A stretch of 5,625 nucleotides of DNA, taken from the NCBI GenBank assembly GCA_029932795.1, contig JAOZPL010000122.1:594-6218 (forward strand). The letters are read 5' to 3'. Both the position numbers and the translations under genes were made by a program. Shown piece by piece: positions 1-5,094 of this stretch (within the stretch, counting starts at the first letter, position 1; each line of letters opens with the position of its first letter). This stretch comes from Candidatus Zixiibacteriota bacterium (GTDB lineage: Bacteria > Zixibacteria > MSB-5A5 > GN15 > FEB-12). The notes below the pieces were generated by a model that had not been told where the DNA came from, did not search any database, and saw nothing but the letters and a program-made list of their open reading frames with translations.

Positions 1-1
1 A

Positions 2-553
2 ATGAACATATTGCGAATAGTCACCACCCTGGGAATGGTTCTGACATTTACCCTAGCACCACTGGCAGAAGAAAAGGCAGAATCCGATGGGAAGAAAGCG
101 AACCCGCCCGCCGAGAAGTCAAGTATTCAGTGGCTTTCCTACACTGATGCGCTGGACAAATCCAGGACCGAAAACAAACATGTTCTGATCCATTTCACGC
201 GGAAGGGCTGTGGATGGTGCAAACTGATGGAGAAACAGACCTACACCAACCCCGACGTCATCAAAATGGTGAACGATAATTTTACCCCGACAATGGTATG
301 GGGAGATTCACGCAAAGAGCTGGACATAGACGGCTACCGGATTACAGAAAGAGCTCTGGCTACTCAGGAGTTCGGTGTCACCGGCTATCCGGAATTCTGG
401 TTCGTCTCTCCCAAGCGTGTCAAGGTGGGGCCATTAAAGGGATACCTGTCACCCGAAAGATTCATAAAAGCTCTGGAGTTTGTCAAAGAATACAAGTATG
501 ACACTACCCACACCGAGCAACAGGAGAATGGAAATAAAAAAGAGAGCGACTAA
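2..553 (+). CDS. Exported thioredoxin-fold protein (Thioredoxin_7-like, CGWC active site)
   Basis: A 183-residue exported thioredoxin-like protein, probably a periplasmic thiol-disulfide reductase or oxidase. Residues 1-22 look like a signal peptide: a short Arg-containing start, a hydrophobic core (VTTLGMVLTFTLAPL) and a likely cleavage after Ala22 (P-L-A). A charged linker (about 23-42) leads into a thioredoxin domain at about 43-165. The redox motif is Cys70-Gly-Trp-Cys73 in the context FTRKGCGWCKLM, and the cis-proline loop is Gly-Tyr129-Pro130 before EFWFV, both hallmarks of the fold. The KGCGWCKxMExxT context is typical of the Thioredoxin_7/DUF255-like group, which includes DsbD C-terminal-like domains. 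The last 20 or so residues are a polar tail. The ATG at base 2 gives a good signal peptide, but only one base precedes it, so an upstream start and the ribosome site cannot be checked. The next gene encodes a second exported thioredoxin-fold protein 101 bp downstream, suggesting a shared redox role. The substrate is unknown. Confidence 0.87.
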   Translation: MNILRIVTTLGMVLTFTLAPLAEEKAESDGKKANPPAEKSSIQWLSYTDALDKSRTENKHVLIHFTRKGCGWCKLMEKQTYTNPDVIKMVNDNFTPTMVWGDSRKELDIDGYRITERALATQEFGVTGYPEFWFVSPKRVKVGPLKGYLSPERFIKALEFVKEYKYDTTHTEQQENGNKKESD

Positions 554-642
554 CTTACCGGTCCGCTGCCTTCGGTGGTTCTCATGTCGAGACCGGATGG
601 ACTGCATTGGAATGAGAGATGATGATGATAATTGGCGGATAC

Positions 643-648
643 AAGGAA
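643..648 (+). promoter_or_regulatory. Ribosome binding site that fixes the TlpA-like lipoprotein start at 655
   Basis: AAGGAA lies 6 nt before ATG 655. An in-frame ATG cluster further up (619, 622, 625) lacks such a site and would place 12 polar residues before the lipoprotein signal peptide, so 655 is preferred. Confidence 0.7.
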
Positions 649-654
649 TTCTGT

Positions 655-1338
655 ATGTCCAGGAACGCGTTGTTAAGTCTTTTGCCTCTGGTTTTGGTTA
701 TGGCACTGATATCCTGTTCCGGCGAGAAGTCGGAATCAGCACCTGCTGACCGACCTGCTTCTCAATCAGCCGAGCAGCAATCAGAAACGGAACCAGACCA
801 GATCCCGGCCGAATCAACCATCGCAGATCCGGAGGCAACACCTCCGGAGGATGCTGCCGGGCAGGTCTCAGAACAGTCGTCGGACGAGACAGCCTCTGAG
901 AACCCGGGCACAGTGAATCTTGATCCGGACGCCGTCAGTTTTACAGCGTACGACATTGACGGCAACCTGCATCTGTCGAGCCAGTGGATCGGCAGACAGC
1001 CGGTAGTGATAAACTTCTGGGGAACATGGTGCCCGCCCTGTCGGCGGGAGATTCCGGACCTCGTTAAATTATATGCCGAGTACAAATCCAAGGGCGTAGA
1101 GATTATCAGCTTTGCGGTGCGAGATACACCGGAACGGGTACGCTCCTACGCAGCGCAACAGAAGATGGAGTGGGTACTGCTGATGGCCAATAAAGAGGCC
1201 ATAAGCGGTTACCGGCTTACCGGCTCCGTGCCGACGACTATCTTTATTGACAGGACCGGCAAAGAGCTTGGCCGTTTTATCGGCGCCCGACCCTACGACA
1301 TGTTCAGGAAAGCGTTCGAACTCGTCTCGAAGGAATAA
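655..1338 (+). CDS. TlpA/ResA-like thiol-disulfide oxidoreductase lipoprotein
   Basis: A 227-residue membrane-tethered thioredoxin of the TlpA/ResA/CcmG type, acting outside the cytoplasmic membrane. Residues 1-21 form a lipoprotein signal peptide (hydrophobic LLSLLPLVLVMAL) ending in the lipobox Leu-Ile-Ser-Cys21. Residues 22-90 are a low-complexity tether rich in Glu, Asp, Ser, Ala, Pro and Gln with no aromatic residues. The redoxin domain runs from about 94 to 227, with the active site Trp-Cys126-Pro-Pro-Cys129 (NFWGTWCPPCRREIP) and the cis-proline at Pro193 (GSVPTTIFID). The WCPPC motif is typical of reducing members that keep cytochrome c haem-site cysteines or other exported thiols reduced; that this one does so is inference, as no cytochrome maturation gene is in view. 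It follows the CGWC thioredoxin gene by 101 bp and may be co-transcribed with it. It ends 37 bp from the convergent lipoprotein gene and no terminator is evident between them. The Ser following Cys21 is compatible with outer membrane sorting under the E. coli rule, which may not apply here. Confidence 0.9.
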   Translation: MSRNALLSLLPLVLVMALISCSGEKSESAPADRPASQSAEQQSETEPDQIPAESTIADPEATPPEDAAGQVSEQSSDETASENPGTVNLDPDAVSFTAYDIDGNLHLSSQWIGRQPVVINFWGTWCPPCRREIPDLVKLYAEYKSKGVEIISFAVRDTPERVRSYAAQQKMEWVLLMANKEAISGYRLTGSVPTTIFIDRTGKELGRFIGARPYDMFRKAFELVSKE

Positions 1339-1375
1339 TCGTCCGTATCTGCAAACTTGGGCGTAACCTGACCTC

Positions 1376-2554
1376 TTACTCGAGTTGATACTCGGTAAGG
1401 ACATATTCATCCACCCAGTCAAAAGTACCGAGCGTGTCCCCCATCACTCCTGTGACAATGATATCGTAAAACCGGAACTCGCGTTCCACATAGCCGACCG
1501 CAGACAAATAGTCGTAGCCGTCAATACCAGTGTCCCACTCACCATCATCATTAATATCCCAGAACCACCGCACCTTGAAACACTCAAATTCGTCAGCTGG
1601 TGAGCCAACATTCAGATAATCCACTACTTCCTTTTCCATATCCATAGGATCGCCATTATCCATGTCACGGTAGACCCATCGTTGGCCGATCTCGAGAGGG
1701 TAGGCTAATTCCCTAACCGGTGGCTCTTCATATATGATGGTGTCAAGCGACCGACTCATGGGCACATCGAGCCTTGAGTAAAACGTATTTCGGAGTTCAT
1801 CGAAACTGCGGAATCGAAATCCCATGAACTCAAGATACATTCCCTCGGAAAGCTTCACCGTAGGCGGCCCTACCCAGAAACCCTGCTCATACGCGTACGA
1901 GTAAAGCCCGTCAGTGATGTTATTTCGATACACAACAAAATCGTTACCGGAGCCATTCTCGATCCAGCTGGTGTGGAACATGTAGGTCTCTAGTGAGTCA
2001 TACAGAGTATCCAGCCCTGTGATTTCCGTCGTGCTGCTGCCATAGATCGTATCACCGTACAGGTCTGCCAGGCTGTCCGGATCGAAATTGCAGGCGTAGA
2101 ACGTGCGGGAATAATCCCAACGGTTGCCAATCGCGAGTGGGAGGACAAAACTGCTGCTGGTTGTAAAGCTCCAGATGGGTGAGCTTACAGAATCGGGCTT
2201 GTCATAGTACCCTGTATCGTTGTGAGCGATTACCTTCCAGTAATACCTCGTGTCCGGACTCAACGGCCCCGGGGTATAGAGCGTATCGGTCAAACGGGAG
2301 TCAAAAAGTGGAGGGGGGTTGTCAGTTCCAAGGTAAAGGTCGAAGAACACCGAGTCGGATGAGGTATATACAAATGACCAGGCAAGAGTTGGTATCAGCG
2401 GAACATCAGTAGCTTGGTCAGTTGGGTACGGATCAGACGGACTACGAAGCGGGACTGGACCGACCGGATCGTTATCGCCACATCCGACGCCAATGATGAG
2501 ACTGGCAACAAGCACGGTAATCCCTTTAACCGTCTGTCTGACACTCCAGGACAT
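1376..2554 (-). CDS. Hypothetical lipoprotein with FnIII-like domain and duplicated IGxRW domain
   Basis: A 392-residue surface or periplasmic lipoprotein of unknown function. The signal peptide is followed by a lipobox ending at Cys25 (IIGVGC, then GDND). Residues about 39-134 form a fibronectin type III-like domain: PSDPYPTDQATDVP at its start, PTLAWSF, FDLYLGT, LSPDTRYYWKVIA, and SPIWSFTT at its end. The rest (about 137-392) seems to hold two related units, each opening with P-L-x-I-G-x-R-W-x-Y (Pro139-Tyr148 and Pro286-Tyr295) and each containing a later E-x3-F-x3-W. Asp333-x-Asn-x-Asp-Gly-x-x-Asp341 resembles a dockerin or EF-hand type calcium loop, though the canonical position-12 acid is not in register. 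No enzyme motif is seen, so a binding or structural role is more likely; that is inference. Two adjacent ATGs exist (2557 and 2554). AGGGGAG at 2561-2567 is 3 nt from the first and 6 nt from the second. Other clear sites in this window use 6 nt, so 2554 is chosen. The gene is convergent with the TlpA-like gene. Confidence 0.83.
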   Translation of the reverse strand: MSWSVRQTVKGITVLVASLIIGVGCGDNDPVGPVPLRSPSDPYPTDQATDVPLIPTLAWSFVYTSSDSVFFDLYLGTDNPPPLFDSRLTDTLYTPGPLSPDTRYYWKVIAHNDTGYYDKPDSVSSPIWSFTTSSSFVLPLAIGNRWDYSRTFYACNFDPDSLADLYGDTIYGSSTTEITGLDTLYDSLETYMFHTSWIENGSGNDFVVYRNNITDGLYSYAYEQGFWVGPPTVKLSEGMYLEFMGFRFRSFDELRNTFYSRLDVPMSRSLDTIIYEEPPVRELAYPLEIGQRWVYRDMDNGDPMDMEKEVVDYLNVGSPADEFECFKVRWFWDINDDGEWDTGIDGYDYLSAVGYVEREFRFYDIIVTGVMGDTLGTFDWVDEYVLTEYQLE

Positions 2555-2560
2555 CATAGT

Positions 2561-2567
2561 CTCCCCT
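2561..2567 (-). promoter_or_regulatory. Ribosome binding site of the FnIII lipoprotein
   Basis: On the minus strand this reads AGGGGAG, 6 nt before ATG 2554 and only 3 nt before ATG 2557. It decides between the two tandem start codons in favour of the second. Confidence 0.6.
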
Positions 2568-2594
2568 GCTCTGAACTCATGTTGTGTTTCTCTG

Positions 2595-2615
2595 GTTATT
2601 AATACGTTTAATAAC
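2595..2615. repeat. Perfect 8 bp inverted repeat with 5 bp spacer (candidate operator)
   Basis: GTTATTAA at 2595-2602 and TTAATAAC at 2608-2615 are exact reverse complements separated by TACGT. The dyad spans 21 bp, the spacing of two half sites about one helical turn apart. It lies 41 bp upstream of the lipoprotein start and covers the candidate -10 element, so it could be an operator. The arms are AT-rich and are not followed by a T tract, so it does not look like an intrinsic terminator. Confidence 0.5.
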
Positions 2616-2637
2616 TACGTACACACCAGGTTGTCAA
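2608..2637 (-). promoter_or_regulatory. Candidate sigma-70-type promoter for the FnIII lipoprotein
   Basis: On the minus strand a perfect TTGACA (2637-2632) is followed after 18 bp by TATTAA (2613-2608), four of six matches to TATAAT. Transcription would start near base 2600, giving a leader of about 45 nt that contains the AGGGGAG ribosome site. This would let the lipoprotein be expressed apart from the GNAT gene upstream on the same strand. The -35 is strong, the -10 is weak, and the spacer is one base over the optimum. Confidence 0.45.
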
Positions 2638-2687
2638 GCCCAGCCGAGTGTCTAATGCCTCAGTTGCATGATTATCCAGGTCGCGTT

Positions 2688-3122
2688 TCACTCGTCCACC
2701 GATAGACGTTTTGTCCAGTACATAACCTCGTTTGCGCAAGAGTAGCCGGCTTTTTCAAAACAGGTCATGGAAGGCTCGTTAAGTTCTTCTATCAACGCGC
2801 ACATGACAACAGCACCGGCTTCCCGAAGAAACGCCTCGCATGCTTCGATGATACGACCAGCCAGATAGCTCCCCCGGTGATCGGGTCTAATCGCTACCCG
2901 GTTTACCCAGCCCCGGCGGCCATCGAAATTAGCAATCCCCACCCCGATCATCTGATCATCTTCGAACAGCCCGAAAAAGGCGGAGGTCGGGTGCTGCATC
3001 TCTTTCGCCATCATCTTGCGGTTGTCGCGTCCGAGCAGTTTGTGCGGCAGACCGGCATCTACCCAGACACTGATGATATCGTCGTAGTCATCGATCGTCA
3101 GACGCCTGATCTCGTGCGCCAT
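2688..3122 (-). CDS. GNAT family N-acetyltransferase
   Basis: A 144-residue protein of the GCN5-related N-acetyltransferase superfamily (Acetyltransf_1), which transfers an acetyl group from acetyl-CoA to an amine; the substrate here is unknown. The N-terminus has the usual IRRLTIDDYDDIISVW opening strand and helix. Motif A is at residues about 73-95: VNRVAIRPDHRGSYLAGRII, with the Arg83-Gly84-x-x-x-Ala88-Gly89 pyrophosphate loop that binds acetyl-CoA. The end has the common Asn115-x5-CFEKAGY motif. The length is normal for a single-domain GNAT. The start at 3122 is chosen because GGAGG lies 6 nt upstream. A longer reading from 3173 would add a basic Trp-rich leader encoded by the C-terminal region of the upstream gene. 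The gene overlaps the DUF116 gene by 35 nt, so the two are almost certainly co-transcribed and perhaps translationally coupled. Confidence 0.9.
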   Translation of the reverse strand: MAHEIRRLTIDDYDDIISVWVDAGLPHKLLGRDNRKMMAKEMQHPTSAFFGLFEDDQMIGVGIANFDGRRGWVNRVAIRPDHRGSYLAGRIIEACEAFLREAGAVVMCALIEELNEPSMTCFEKAGYSCANEVMYWTKRLSVDE

Positions 3123-3783
3123 ACTTCTCCTCCAGAATCGCTTCCAGTCTCTCCAGTTGAAAAGCCGAGGCAAAAGGCTGTTCGTTCCAGTGTTCGCAGC
3201 CGGTGTAGTTCAACAGCACTCCTCGCGCCGGCACGCCGAGTTCGACGGCGGTTCGCATACCGTTGGCCAGCATCATCAGGCAGGCTACCCCGATCACGGC
3301 CAGGTCAGTGGCACCCTGCGCATAGTGCTCAATCTGTTCGCTCAGCTTACGCTTGGAATAAACAGCTTTGACTCCGTAACGATCAGCCACTTCACAAACC
3401 TCGTAGGCCTGGCATTCCGGCGTGCACATCAGGCACTCGTCTCCCCATTCACCGTCTGTTTTCCGGCAGTCCGGGTTGTGCAGCGACAAACAGTCGGGAA
3501 GAATGATCAGCGTGTCTTTGGCTTTGTTAAACGCCTCACGGTTGATTTGATCATAGATTTTGAACGACACCGCTTCCAACAAGTACAGCTCTTTTGCCGA
3601 ACGGCGCAGATCGTGGTCGGTGCGGTCTGAACGATCCGCTTTGGCTCTTGTAATGAAGGCGTCCAGATTCTCGAACTCGGCGCCGAAACGCTTAAAGCCG
3701 TCGGTCAGAAACCCCTGAACAAAATCACCGAGCTCCCTGTCAAACTCCGGCCCGAGATGGTAAGTTGGTGGTTGCTGCAACAT
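3088..3783 (-). CDS. DUF116 family cysteine-rich protein
   Basis: A 231-residue soluble protein that fits the DUF116 family (Pfam PF01976), whose function is not established. From ATG 3783, an N-terminal mostly helical part (1-90) is followed by ILPDCLSLHNPDC with Cys98 and Cys106, a cluster Cys117-x2-Cys120-x3-Cys124-x5-Cys130, then IGVACL with Cys168 and NYTGCEHW with Cys196. The order 'LP-x-C ... C-x2-C-x3-C ... GVAC ... GC' is the family pattern. The eight cysteines suggest a bound metal or iron-sulfur cluster, which is inference. No signal peptide or membrane segment is seen. The start is uncertain: ATG 3783 lacks a clear Shine-Dalgarno site, and a TTG at 3813 in the same frame would add 10 residues, also without a good site; an in-frame stop lies at 3825-3823. 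The gene is first in a two-gene unit with the GNAT acetyltransferase and lies downstream of the terminator of the GerW unit. Confidence 0.8.
   Translation of the reverse strand: MLQQPPTYHLGPEFDRELGDFVQGFLTDGFKRFGAEFENLDAFITRAKADRSDRTDHDLRRSAKELYLLEAVSFKIYDQINREAFNKAKDTLIILPDCLSLHNPDCRKTDGEWGDECLMCTPECQAYEVCEVADRYGVKAVYSKRKLSEQIEHYAQGATDLAVIGVACLMMLANGMRTAVELGVPARGVLLNYTGCEHWNEQPFASAFQLERLEAILEEKYGARDQASDDR
3129..3133 (-). promoter_or_regulatory. Strong ribosome binding site of the GNAT gene, inside the DUF116 gene
   Basis: The minus strand reads GGAGG with 6 nt to ATG 3122. It lies within the last codons of the upstream DUF116 gene and sets the start of the acetyltransferase at 3122 and not at the in-frame ATG at 3173. 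Confidence 0.8.
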
Positions 3784-3912
3784 GTCACGAATATAGGCAC
3801 CACCGTAGCACAACGGAACAAATTAGTCTCGCACCCGGTGCACCCGACATCCGTCTAAAACATTGATCGACAGATCATGCGCATTTCCATCCGTTCCTGA
3901 CGTTGTTGCGGT
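3784..3912. other. Intergenic leader before the DUF116 gene, no convincing promoter
   Basis: This gap lies between the GerW terminator and the DUF116 start. A GCACCCG heptamer occurs twice, at 3831-3837 and 3840-3846, and GCACC-C-GGTGC at 3831-3841 is a short dyad. I could not find a -35/-10 pair with good spacing on the minus strand, although TAATTT at 3825-3820 could act as a weak -10. A promoter is expected here because of the preceding terminator. Confidence 0.3.
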
Positions 3913-3938
3913 AAAAAAAGCCGGCCTGGGCCGGCTTT
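3913..3938 (-). terminator. Rho-independent terminator of the DUF2953-GerW unit
   Basis: On the minus strand, AAAGCCGGC and GCCGGCTTT form a GC-rich stem closing a small loop, followed at once by seven T residues (3919-3913). The hairpin begins 25 nt after the stop codon of the GerW gene. On the plus strand the same hairpin is followed by only three T residues and then C residues, so it should terminate chiefly minus-strand transcription. Confidence 0.88.
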
Positions 3939-3962
3939 CCCCTGTCTGTAGCGGTTTCTGTT

Positions 3963-4379
3963 CTAATCGGCATCGGTGTCGGATTTCTTGCTTTCGCCTT
4001 CCTCTTCTTCTGCACCTTTATCTGATTTGAACTTGTCTTTCAGCTTGGCAATCTTCTTGGCAATACCTGGGATAGATTCAATAACATCTTCCCACTTGCC
4101 TTTTTTCGCTGGAAGCAGCCTGATACCTTCCTTGTCCATGATGATGAACGCCGCCGGTTCGATTCTGGCGCCACCGCCGCCGCCGCCGCCGAATCCGGTG
4201 CCAGCCTTCTGCGCTTCCCCCTGGCCACCACCGGCACCAAACCCTACCGAGATTTTCACCACCGGTATCACGGTTTTATCACCGATTGTTATTGGCTCAC
4301 CCACGATCGATTCGGAGCGGGCCATTTCTTTGAGTTCCCCCACCACTCCCTGGAGGATTTCAACCACGTTGTTCGCCAT
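3963..4379 (-). CDS. GerW/YtfJ family protein (Spore_YtfJ domain)
   Basis: A 138-residue protein of the GerW family (Pfam PF09579, formerly sporulation protein YtfJ). The opening helix (NNVVEILQGVVGELKEMA) leads to VGEPITIGDKTVIPVVKISVGFGAGGG (residues 26-52), a second Gly-rich stretch with seven Gly at 64-70, and the strand IEPAAFIIMDKEGIRLLP (73-90). This order is characteristic of the family. A low-complexity Glu/Lys/Asp tail covers about 115-138. In Bacillus GerW is needed for germination, but homologues occur in non-sporulating bacteria where the role is unknown; nothing in this window suggests sporulation. The start at 4379 is supported by AAAGGAG 6 nt upstream. The gene overlaps the preceding DUF2953 gene by 20 nt, the same order as ytfI-ytfJ in Bacillus, and is followed by a strong terminator. 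The Gly tract is coded by a run of GGC codons that could slip during replication. Confidence 0.9.
   Translation of the reverse strand: MANNVVEILQGVVGELKEMARSESIVGEPITIGDKTVIPVVKISVGFGAGGGQGEAQKAGTGFGGGGGGGARIEPAAFIIMDKEGIRLLPAKKGKWEDVIESIPGIAKKIAKLKDKFKSDKGAEEEEGESKKSDTDAD
4174..4191. repeat. Six-unit CCG trinucleotide tract coding for poly-Gly
   Basis: Six tandem CCG units on the plus strand correspond to GGC-type Gly codons of the GerW-family protein (residues 64-69). Unit gain or loss would keep the reading frame and change only the length of the Gly loop. Confidence 0.75.
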
Positions 4380-5013
4380 CCTCGGCTCCTTTCTTTTCTC
4401 CTATCGCCAGTTTCATCAGTTTTCTTAAAGGTAACTTCATCACAAGGACTATTGTCCGCCAGGCAAGTTTATACAACGGCAGAGCCACCGTCAGGCGGGC
4501 TGAGCCGGAGAATGAAGCCCCGTTCCAGTCCGGGATATAGCGGACCCGCCCTATCACCGAGGGTACCGCGGCCAACACCGCCTGATAGTAGCCATATGTC
4601 ATACCGGTCAGATCAGGCTCGGCGAACCCGGCTTCAATTTCTCCCTCTAGCTCCTCCACAGCAGCCGCTCTGAGCAAACTGATAAGGTAGCCTGCCAGTG
4701 GTTTAATGCATTGTGGGAGAATCCGCAGCACGTCACGGAGTGACCGCTCCCTTTTCGCCTTCTTCGGAGGCCGCTTTTTCTTGACCTCGACCCTTTCGGC
4801 CTCTGGTTTCTTCCCTTTCAAAGAGAATTTCTTGATCTGCCACCCAAATAACCGCAGCATGCCCTGACGTGTCGAAAAATTAATCTCCGGGCCGGTTCGC
4901 CCGACGCAAACACGCAGGAGACGCCTGTTGTCAGCCAGTTCAAATCCCACCCGGAGGCAGAGAACTGAAACGGCTATGACCAGCGCCAAAAGGATTATCA
5001 GAACGTACAGCAT
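4360..5013 (-). CDS. DUF2953 family membrane-anchored protein (YtfI-like)
   Basis: A 217-residue protein that fits DUF2953 (Pfam PF11167), the family of Bacillus YtfI; function unknown. Residues 2-20 are a single N-terminal membrane segment (LYVLIILLALVIAVSVLCL). A region with short strands (22-60) follows, then a very basic linker (about 65-92, mostly Lys and Arg) and a helical segment (93-118). The family signature appears at 124-142: E-x-E-A-G-F-A-E-P-D-L-T-G-M-T-Y-G, matching the pattern 'G-x-x-(D/E)-P-x-x-TG-x-x-YG'. The C-terminal part (160-200) includes a second hydrophobic stretch, but it is short and mixed with basic residues. ATG 5013 is the only start that keeps the membrane segment; an in-frame TAG lies 18 nt upstream with no other start between. 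There is no Shine-Dalgarno site: the upstream bases are a TA-rich tandem repeat. It overlaps the GerW-family gene by 20 nt and lies 81 bp after nth. The pair likely acts together at the membrane. Confidence 0.83.
   Translation of the reverse strand: MLYVLIILLALVIAVSVLCLRVGFELADNRRLLRVCVGRTGPEINFSTRQGMLRLFGWQIKKFSLKGKKPEAERVEVKKKRPPKKAKRERSLRDVLRILPQCIKPLAGYLISLLRAAAVEELEGEIEAGFAEPDLTGMTYGYYQAVLAAVPSVIGRVRYIPDWNGASFSGSARLTVALPLYKLAWRTIVLVMKLPLRKLMKLAIGEKKGAEDGEQRG
4386..4392 (-). promoter_or_regulatory. Ribosome binding site of the GerW-family gene
   Basis: The minus strand reads AAAGGAG, 6 nt before ATG 4379. It lies within the last codons of the DUF2953 gene, consistent with translational coupling of the pair. 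Confidence 0.8.
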
Positions 5014-5031
5014 ATATACTAATATATACTA
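5012..5031. repeat. Two exact tandem copies of a 10 bp TA-rich unit at the DUF2953 start
   Basis: On the minus strand TAGTATATAT occurs twice without a gap, and the last two bases of the second copy are the AT of the start codon. The unit is one helical turn long. Within it TATATT (5026-5021) is one mismatch from a -10 box and lies 7 nt before the ATG, which would fit a leaderless transcript, but no matching -35 is seen. It occupies the place where a ribosome site would be expected. Confidence 0.6.
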
Positions 5032-5094
5032 TCGGTCTCTTGATTGGTTACCTTTTTGCCCACTGAAAACCTGGATGGTTGAGGAGGCAACGGA

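Noticed and set aside
604..632. GATAAT at 627-632 as a -10 box for the TlpA-like gene
   Set aside because: No acceptable -35 hexamer at 16-18 bp upstream; the resemblance is likely chance in a GAT repeat that fits ATG-rich DNA.
619..654. ATG cluster at 619, 622 and 625 as the start of the TlpA-like gene
   Set aside because: No ribosome site precedes it and it would add polar residues before the lipoprotein signal; ATG 655 has AAGGAA at 6 nt.
1381..1394. CGAGT-TGAT-ACTCG hairpin near the convergent gene ends
   Set aside because: Only a 5 bp stem, no T tract on either strand, and it lies within lipoprotein codons.
3123..3173. Longer GNAT reading starting at 3173
   Set aside because: The added 17 residues are basic and Trp-rich, unlike a GNAT start, and the strong GGAGG site directs initiation at 3122.
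2877..3371. Plus-strand open frame opposite the GNAT and DUF116 genes
   Set aside because: The minus-strand proteins match known families; the plus-strand translation has no recognisable domain and is a shadow.
3831..3846. Repeated GCACCCG and small dyad before DUF116
   Set aside because: Two copies of 7 bp in GC-rich DNA is weak; kept only as a remark in the leader entry.
3976..4428. Plus-strand open frame with a poly-Pro run
   Set aside because: It is the antisense of the GerW-family gene; the Pro run is the complement of its Gly codons.
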